From NCBI GenBank assembly GCA_003485185.1, contig DNAS01000175.1, forward strand, positions 26,136 to 36,631: a stretch of 10,496 bases of DNA. Reading direction: 5' to 3'. Both the position numbers and the translations under genes were made by a program. Below the pieces are notes generated by a model. It did no database searches and was not told where the DNA came from. It was given only the letters and a program-made list of their open reading frames with translations. Shown piece after piece: positions 7,530 to 10,496 of this stretch. The stretch comes from Phycisphaerales bacterium (lineage in GTDB: Bacteria; Planctomycetota; Phycisphaerae; SM23-33). How positions within the stretch are numbered: position 1 is the first letter of the stretch; the number at the start of each line of letters is the position of its first letter.

Positions 7530-8648
7530 ATGAACCGCTTTCCAGCCTTGACCGCTTACGCCGCGATACTCCTGGCGCTGACGGCGCCCCTGCCGGCGCG
7601 GGCGCAGTCCCGCCCGGCCGGATCGAGGGTCGTCGTCGCCTACCACAACGACTTTTCCCGACAGGCGGGCAAGGAGTGGTCACAACCGACCGTCGCACGA
7701 AGCCCGAACGACTCGGCGAGCCTGCTGGGGCCCTTCGGCGGCGAGACGGTCAGCCTGTCGCTGACGGGCCTGGGCAAACATGCGATGGTCCGCCTGTCGG
7801 TCGATGTCTACGCCATCGGCTCGTGGGACGGCAGCGCGAAGACCTACGGCCCGGACATCTGGCAGATTGCGGTGCACAACGGCCCGGTGCTGCTCCGCAC
7901 GACGTTCGGGCACAAGGACCACAGCCGCGAAGGACAGGCCTTCCCCGGCGAGTATCCAGAGGACCAGTCGCCGCCGATGTCCGGCGCGATGGCCGTCAAC
8001 TCGCTCGGTTACCTGTGGCAGGACCGCCCCACCGACGCGACGTACCCCCTGACGCTGACGTTCCCGCATTCGGGCGAAACGCTGCGGCTGGACTTTTCCG
8101 CCGTGTTCAACACGCTGGGCAAGGACGACGAATCGTGGGGCTTGGGCAGCGTTCGCGTCGAGTTGCTCGACCGCCCGGAGCCTCTCAGCCAAGCCAGGCT
8201 CGCGCGCCTGTGGGAATTGCTGGGCGACGAGGACGCCGGCACGTCGTTCTGGGCAATGTGGGCGCTGGTCGGCGCGGGTCCGGACGCGGCGAAATTCCTC
8301 GACGGCCAACTCACGGGCAAGCTCCCGCCGACACGCGAGGTTCGCGCGCTGATCGCGCAGCTCGATGATGTGGAGTGGAATAAGCGCGAAGAAGCGTCCA
8401 AGGCGCTGGCGGCGTATGGGGCGGTGGTCAAGCCGGAGCTTCTCGAGGCGGCCGGCAGTGTATCCCTCGAGGTGCGATCCCGCGTGGAGGAACTTCTTCG
8501 CACGGCCAACCAGAAGTCTTCCGCCGGGGAGGCGAGGCGCCTGGGCCGGGCGGCGCGGGCCCTGCGTTTGATCCGTTGGCAAGAGCCCCCGCTGCCGACT
8601 ACCGTTCCCGCCACGGCGCCAGCCACCCAACCGGATCGCGAGCCCTGA
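7530..8648 (+). CDS. Secreted protein with beta-sandwich-like N-half and HEAT-like C-half, function unknown
   Basis: A 372-residue protein with a clear signal peptide: hydrophobic core at about 8-20, likely cleavage after ARA at 25. Residues about 33-212 begin VVVAYHNDFSRQAGKEWS and include LLGPFGGETVSLSLTGL (65-81) and YAIGSWDGSAKTYGPDIWQI (94-113). Alternating hydrophobic strands continue to WGLGSVRVELLD. This resembles the jelly-roll or lectin-like regions of planctomycete and PEP-CTERM-type exported proteins. Residues about 218-350 are helical and HEAT-like (LWELLGDEDAGTSFWAMWAL; then LIAQLDDVEWNKREEASKALAAYG and SLEVRSRVEELL), of a kind seen at the C-terminus of many planctomycete surface proteins. 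The tail is Pro/Ala/Thr-rich, ending ATQPDREP. There is no catalytic motif I can recognise. The start is the first ATG before the signal peptide; its Shine-Dalgarno is weak. A second stop (TAG) follows the TGA directly. Confidence 0.8.
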   Translation: MNRFPALTAYAAILLALTAPLPARAQSRPAGSRVVVAYHNDFSRQAGKEWSQPTVARSPNDSASLLGPFGGETVSLSLTGLGKHAMVRLSVDVYAIGSWDGSAKTYGPDIWQIAVHNGPVLLRTTFGHKDHSREGQAFPGEYPEDQSPPMSGAMAVNSLGYLWQDRPTDATYPLTLTFPHSGETLRLDFSAVFNTLGKDDESWGLGSVRVELLDRPEPLSQARLARLWELLGDEDAGTSFWAMWALVGAGPDAAKFLDGQLTGKLPPTREVRALIAQLDDVEWNKREEASKALAAYGAVVKPELLEAAGSVSLEVRSRVEELLRTANQKSSAGEARRLGRAARALRLIRWQEPPLPTTVPATAPATQPDREP

Positions 8649-8708
8649 TAGGACGTAACTATTTATTACTGCGGGACTTCGTATATCATTTTCTGGCGGC
8701 GAGGAGGC

Positions 8709-9014
8709 TCAAATTGACTTAAGTTTGTCCTCGGCTATTTTCTTACATTCCGCCAGGGCGTCGGGCATCTCGATCACGGTAGCCCAGTCAGCAATTGCCT
8801 TGTCCGTCTGCGGCGGCGTGAGTTTTCCGTAGGTCACCCCGCGATAGACTAGGGCCTTTTCCTTCTGCTCCGCCGGGGCGTCGGGCATCTCGATCACGGC
8901 GGTGTAATCAGCGATTTCCTTGTCCGTCTGCGGCGGCGTGATTGTTCCATACCCTTTTTCGGATCTGCCATGCTTATTTACCCCCTGAAATGTTTGCTGA
9001 CGGAGGTTTCGCAA
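8709..9014 (-). pseudogene. Remnant of a TPR-like repeat protein (about 1.5 repeats of 40 residues)
   Basis: An open frame of 101 codons holds one full and one partial copy of a 40-residue unit. The first copy is TPPQTDKEIADYTAVIEMPD followed by APAEQKEKALVYRGVTYGKL. The second begins TPPQTDKAIADWATVIEMPD and then diverges into the tail CKKIAEDKLKSI. Such units belong to the tetratricopeptide/SEL1-like helical repeat class, which normally forms long arrays for protein binding; here almost none of the array is left. The only upstream start is TTG 9014 with no Shine-Dalgarno, and the first 25 residues do not match a repeat. I therefore read it as a truncated remnant rather than a working gene. 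It lies 18 nt downstream of the tRNA-Val 3' end on the same strand. A small functional protein is possible but less likely. Confidence 0.55.
8751..8940. repeat. Two 70-bp direct repeats with a 120-bp period
   Basis: 8751-8820 and 8871-8940 align without gaps at a 120-bp offset. By eye 61 of 70 positions are identical, with the last 20 identical. The homology fades after about 8951. The period is 40 codons, matching the protein repeat of the remnant gene. Confidence 0.85.
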
Positions 9015-9032
9015 TGACGACTCAACTGCAAC

Positions 9033-9106
9033 TGGGCAGTACTGGACTCGAACCAGTGACCTCTTGCTTGTAAGGCAAGCGCTCTAACCAACTGAGCTAA
9101 CCGCCC
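9033..9106 (-). tRNA. tRNA-Val (anticodon UAC)
   Basis: The minus strand folds into a complete 74-nt cloverleaf. The acceptor GGGCGGT pairs with ACTGCCC (one G-U pair), and the discriminator is A. The D-arm is GCTC/GAGC with the loop AGTTGGTTA. The anticodon stem is CTTGC/GCAAG with the loop CTTACAA, giving anticodon TAC for valine GTA and related codons. The T-arm is ACTGG/CCAGT with TTCGAGT. No CCA is encoded; AGTTGC follows. It has its own promoter just upstream. No terminator is visible after it, and the TPR-repeat remnant follows directly. Confidence 0.96.
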
Positions 9107-9116
9107 GCGCACGGGC

Positions 9117-9144
9117 AGTATACCCCCAGGGGCGCGAATTGCAA
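9117..9144 (-). promoter_or_regulatory. Promoter of tRNA-Val
   Basis: On the minus strand TTGCAA (9144-9139), a 16-nt spacer and TATACT (9122-9117) place the start near 9110, about 4 nt before the mature tRNA 5' end. The spacer contains a small palindrome, CCCCTGGGG. The -35 word is the same TTGCAA as at the isomerase promoter. Confidence 0.65.
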
Positions 9145-9175
9145 AGGCGCCGTGCAGGGGCTTGCGTCAACAGCG

Positions 9176-9208
9176 CGGCCCGCGGAAAGTTCGCCTTCCC
9201 GCGGGCCG
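9176..9208 (-). terminator. Strong hairpin after the sigma-factor gene (U-tract missing)
   Basis: The minus strand folds into a 14-bp stem: the arm starting CGGCCCGCGGGAAG pairs with CTTTCCGCGGGCCG with one G-U pair and a 5-nt loop GCGAA. It lies 35 nt past the sigma stop and before the tRNA promoter. No T-run follows, so it is either a U-less terminator or an mRNA 3'-end stabiliser. Confidence 0.55.
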
Positions 9209-9242
9209 ATGCGCCGCTTGGCTCCTCGAATTGCTTCAGCCG

Positions 9243-10190
9243 TCACGCGACCATGTATTCCTCGTCCAGCACGGAGCGGATCTTGCCCAGCGCCAGGTTC
9301 TGGATCTGCCGCACGCGCTCGTTCGTCAGGCCAACCATCTTTCCGACGTCCGTGAGTGTTCGCTTTCTGCCGCCGCCGGCGATGGCGAATCGCTCCATGA
9401 TGATCGTCCGCTCCAGGTCGCTGAGGGCGGCGCGGTTGCGGGTGAGAATCTCGCGGATCGCGTCGATCGAATCGCTCCGGCGACGGTCGTGGTCCGCTTC
9501 CGTCTGGTCGCTTCGCTCCAGGTCCGGATCGTACTCCGTCGGGAAGTGCTGGCGGTACCGGCCGGTTTTGCTCGCCATGCGATTGAACCCTTTCAGGATC
9601 GCCCGGCAGGCGTACGTGGAGAACCGGAAACCGCGCGAGACGTCGAACTTCTCGACCGCCCGCAGCAAGGCCATGTTCCCCTCGCTGACCAGTTCCGCGA
9701 ATTCCACATTAGGAATCCGCGTTCGCTTGGCCATCGCCAGCACCAGCGCCATGTTCGCGCCGACGAGGTCCGATCGGCACTGCTGGGCCTGCTCGTACCA
9801 CCGCACCATTTCCCTGGCGCGATGGGCGCTCCGCCGGCGCTGCTGGGCCTGCGCCAGCTTCGCCAGACGCCAGCGGGCGTAGTTGTATCGCAGGAACAGC
9901 GTCGCCTCCTCCTGCGGGCGCAGCTTGGGCTTCTTCGACGTCCGCAGTGAGCGGTCGATGTCTTCCGGAACCTCGGGATACTGCGTCCAGCCGGGCACTT
10001 CGATCTGGGTCGCCGACTGGCCGAACAGGCGCTCTTCCGTCGCCGCCAGCGGGAAACTCGGATGATCGACGAACTCAACGGTCTCGCCGATTCGTTCCAG
10101 GACGCTCAACTCCGCTTCGGTAAGGCTTTCCATGGCTGCCGGACGGTCGCCCGCCAGATGCTCGCCAAGCCGCTCCATCGTTGCCTTCAT
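9243..10190 (-). CDS. RNA polymerase sigma factor, sigma-70 family, divergent
   Basis: A 315-residue promoter-recognition subunit. Residues 1-85 are not recognisable. About 90-140 resemble region 1.2 plus a basic spacer (RPQEEATLFLRYNYARWRLA). Region 2 covers about 141-204: DLVGANMALVLAMAKR (2.1), FAELVSEGNMALLRAVEKFD (2.2), then FRFSTYACRAILKGFNR (2.3/2.4). Region 4 covers about 256-308: ALSDLERTIIMERFAI, a Gly-rich turn GGGRKR, TLTDVGKMVGL, and the -35-binding helix TNERVRQIQNLALGKIR. No obvious region 3 is present; about 205-250 is polar (HFPTEYDPDLERSDQTEADHD). Compared with E. coli sigma-70, the tryptophans at 433/434 are Arg196/Ala197. It is too short and too divergent for the housekeeping factor; an alternative factor of a type I associate with planctomycetes is likely. 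ATG 10190 has AGGGGA 6 nt upstream. The leader is structured. Confidence 0.88.
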   Translation of the reverse strand: MKATMERLGEHLAGDRPAAMESLTEAELSVLERIGETVEFVDHPSFPLAATEERLFGQSATQIEVPGWTQYPEVPEDIDRSLRTSKKPKLRPQEEATLFLRYNYARWRLAKLAQAQQRRRSAHRAREMVRWYEQAQQCRSDLVGANMALVLAMAKRTRIPNVEFAELVSEGNMALLRAVEKFDVSRGFRFSTYACRAILKGFNRMASKTGRYRQHFPTEYDPDLERSDQTEADHDRRRSDSIDAIREILTRNRAALSDLERTIIMERFAIAGGGRKRTLTDVGKMVGLTNERVRQIQNLALGKIRSVLDEEYMVA

Positions 10191-10196
10191 GGGAAG

Positions 10197-10202
10197 TCCC
10201 CT
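10197..10202 (-). promoter_or_regulatory. Ribosome binding site of the sigma-factor gene
   Basis: AGGGGA on the minus strand, then CTTCCC, then ATG. The CCC before the ATG can form a small 3-bp hairpin with the GGG of the site, and the site sits just downstream of a strong palindrome. Confidence 0.7.
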
Positions 10203-10211
10203 TTCTTTTGG

Positions 10212-10236
10212 CCCATCCGCCTCTGAGGCGGATGGG
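10212..10236 (-). promoter_or_regulatory. Perfect 25-nt palindrome in the sigma-gene leader
   Basis: CCCATCCGCCTC and GAGGCGGATGGG flank a single central base. In RNA this gives a stem of at least 10 bp with a 5-nt loop. On the minus strand it ends 9 nt before the ribosome binding site and is followed by CCAAAAGAAAGGGG rather than a T-run, so it is not a terminator. It could be a translation-control hairpin, a DNA operator, or a copy of a dispersed palindromic repeat. Confidence 0.6.
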
Positions 10237-10277
10237 AAGATAAGTCGTATTACTTGTCAGCTATTCTCGGTTCCAAA

Positions 10278-10297
10278 AGGCTGCCACAAGGCAGCCT
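10278..10297 (-). promoter_or_regulatory. Hairpin near the 5' end of the sigma-gene leader, attenuator-like
   Basis: On the minus strand AGGCTGCC, loop TTGT and GGCAGCCT form a perfect 8-bp stem followed by TTTGG. Only four T's in all follow the GC part, so any terminator activity would be weak. It lies about 10 nt after the proposed transcription start. Confidence 0.5.
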
Positions 10298-10313
10298 GAA
10301 TCTTGCTATGAGT

Positions 10314-10342
10314 AATATCGTATAGGTTGTACTACTTTTCAA
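10314..10342 (-). promoter_or_regulatory. Candidate promoter of the sigma-factor gene
   Basis: On the minus strand TTGAAA (10342-10337), a 17-nt spacer and GATATT (10319-10314) match the sigma-70 consensus at 5 of 6 and 4 of 6 positions. The start would be near 10307, giving a leader of about 117 nt that contains both hairpins. The surrounding DNA is AT-rich, so chance matches are more likely here than elsewhere. Confidence 0.45.
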
Positions 10343-10496
10343 GTATTAAGTTCAAAATATTTTACTTCTTTTCCTCTTTTGCTCCCCCAACGATCCTTTT
10401 CCCCTGTCGGAAACCCCCGCACAAGCCTGAAACAGTCCATATCTATAATCCATACAAGACTTTATGGCAATCATGCCTAGAGCATTTCACGTTCGG
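10343..10496. other. AT-rich intergenic sequence, no gene seen
   Basis: Together with the sigma-gene leader this makes a 306-bp gene-free stretch (10191-10496). Positions 10321-10380 contain only 14 G or C in 60, in sharp contrast with the GC-rich genes to the left. Short frames on the strands I read soon hit stops. The visible items are a plus-strand TATAAT at 10444-10449 without a -35, and a tiny inverted repeat GGCA-N4/5-TGCC at 10466-10477. I assign no function. Confidence 0.5.

Noticed and set aside
7327..7698. 124-residue N-terminal extension of fba
   Set aside because: It crosses the fba -10 and overlaps the divergent gene. The family N-terminus begins at MPLVPMRVLLDHA after a good ribosome binding site.
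8751..8940. Direct repeats as a CRISPR array
   Set aside because: The units are 70 bp at a 120-bp period, lie in one open frame and encode a 40-residue protein repeat. There are no short identical repeats with unique spacers.
9243..10190. Calling the sigma factor the housekeeping RpoD
   Set aside because: It lacks recognisable regions 1.1 and 3 and the region 2.3 tryptophans, and is short at 315 residues.
10465..10478. TGGCA...TGCC near the right edge as a sigma-54 promoter
   Set aside because: Only 7 bases separate the GG and GC pairs, instead of the 10 required for -24/-12 elements.

Overview
The window looks like chromosomal DNA from a GC-rich bacterium, most likely a member of the Planctomycetota (Phycisphaerae-like). 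That placement is an inference. It rests on the divergent sigma-70 protein at the right end, Ala/Pro/Thr/Gln-rich tails ending in or near 'TQP' on several unrelated proteins, and a secreted protein with a HEAT-like C-terminal half of a kind I associate with planctomycetes. No phage, transposase, CRISPR or defence genes are visible.

Left block, plus strand (1-4998). A probable C-terminal scrap of an upstream gene is followed by orotate phosphoribosyltransferase (pyrE). Three nucleotides after pyrE begins a complete ABC importer: a lipoprotein solute-binding protein, a permease with two fused membrane halves, and a PotA/FbpC-type ATPase. Spacings of 3, -4 and 5 nt indicate a single operon, which ends at a strong hairpin terminator. 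The importer resembles the ferric-iron/phosphonate/polyamine group, but its substrate cannot be read from the sequence.

Middle block (5033-8648). On the minus strand lie a membrane-anchored or secreted parvulin-type peptidyl-prolyl isomerase and a class II fructose-1,6-bisphosphate aldolase (fba). Each has its own promoter, and an intrinsic terminator follows fba. Divergent from fba, on the plus strand, is a secreted protein with an N-terminal beta-sandwich-like region and a C-terminal HEAT-like region.

Right block, minus strand (8649-10496). A sigma-70-family factor is followed by a strong hairpin, then a tRNA-Val(UAC) with its own promoter. Next comes a short remnant of a protein built from 40-residue TPR-like repeats (120-bp DNA period). 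The sigma gene has an AT-rich upstream region and a leader of about 117 nt with two perfect hairpins and several cross-complementary segments near the ribosome-binding site. Its region 2.3/2.4 has lost both of the tryptophans used by canonical sigma-70 in promoter melting.

Most of the window is ordinary housekeeping and transport. The points most worth a second look are the divergent sigma factor, its structured leader, and the repeat-protein remnant next to the tRNA. I did not find a convincing new multi-gene system.
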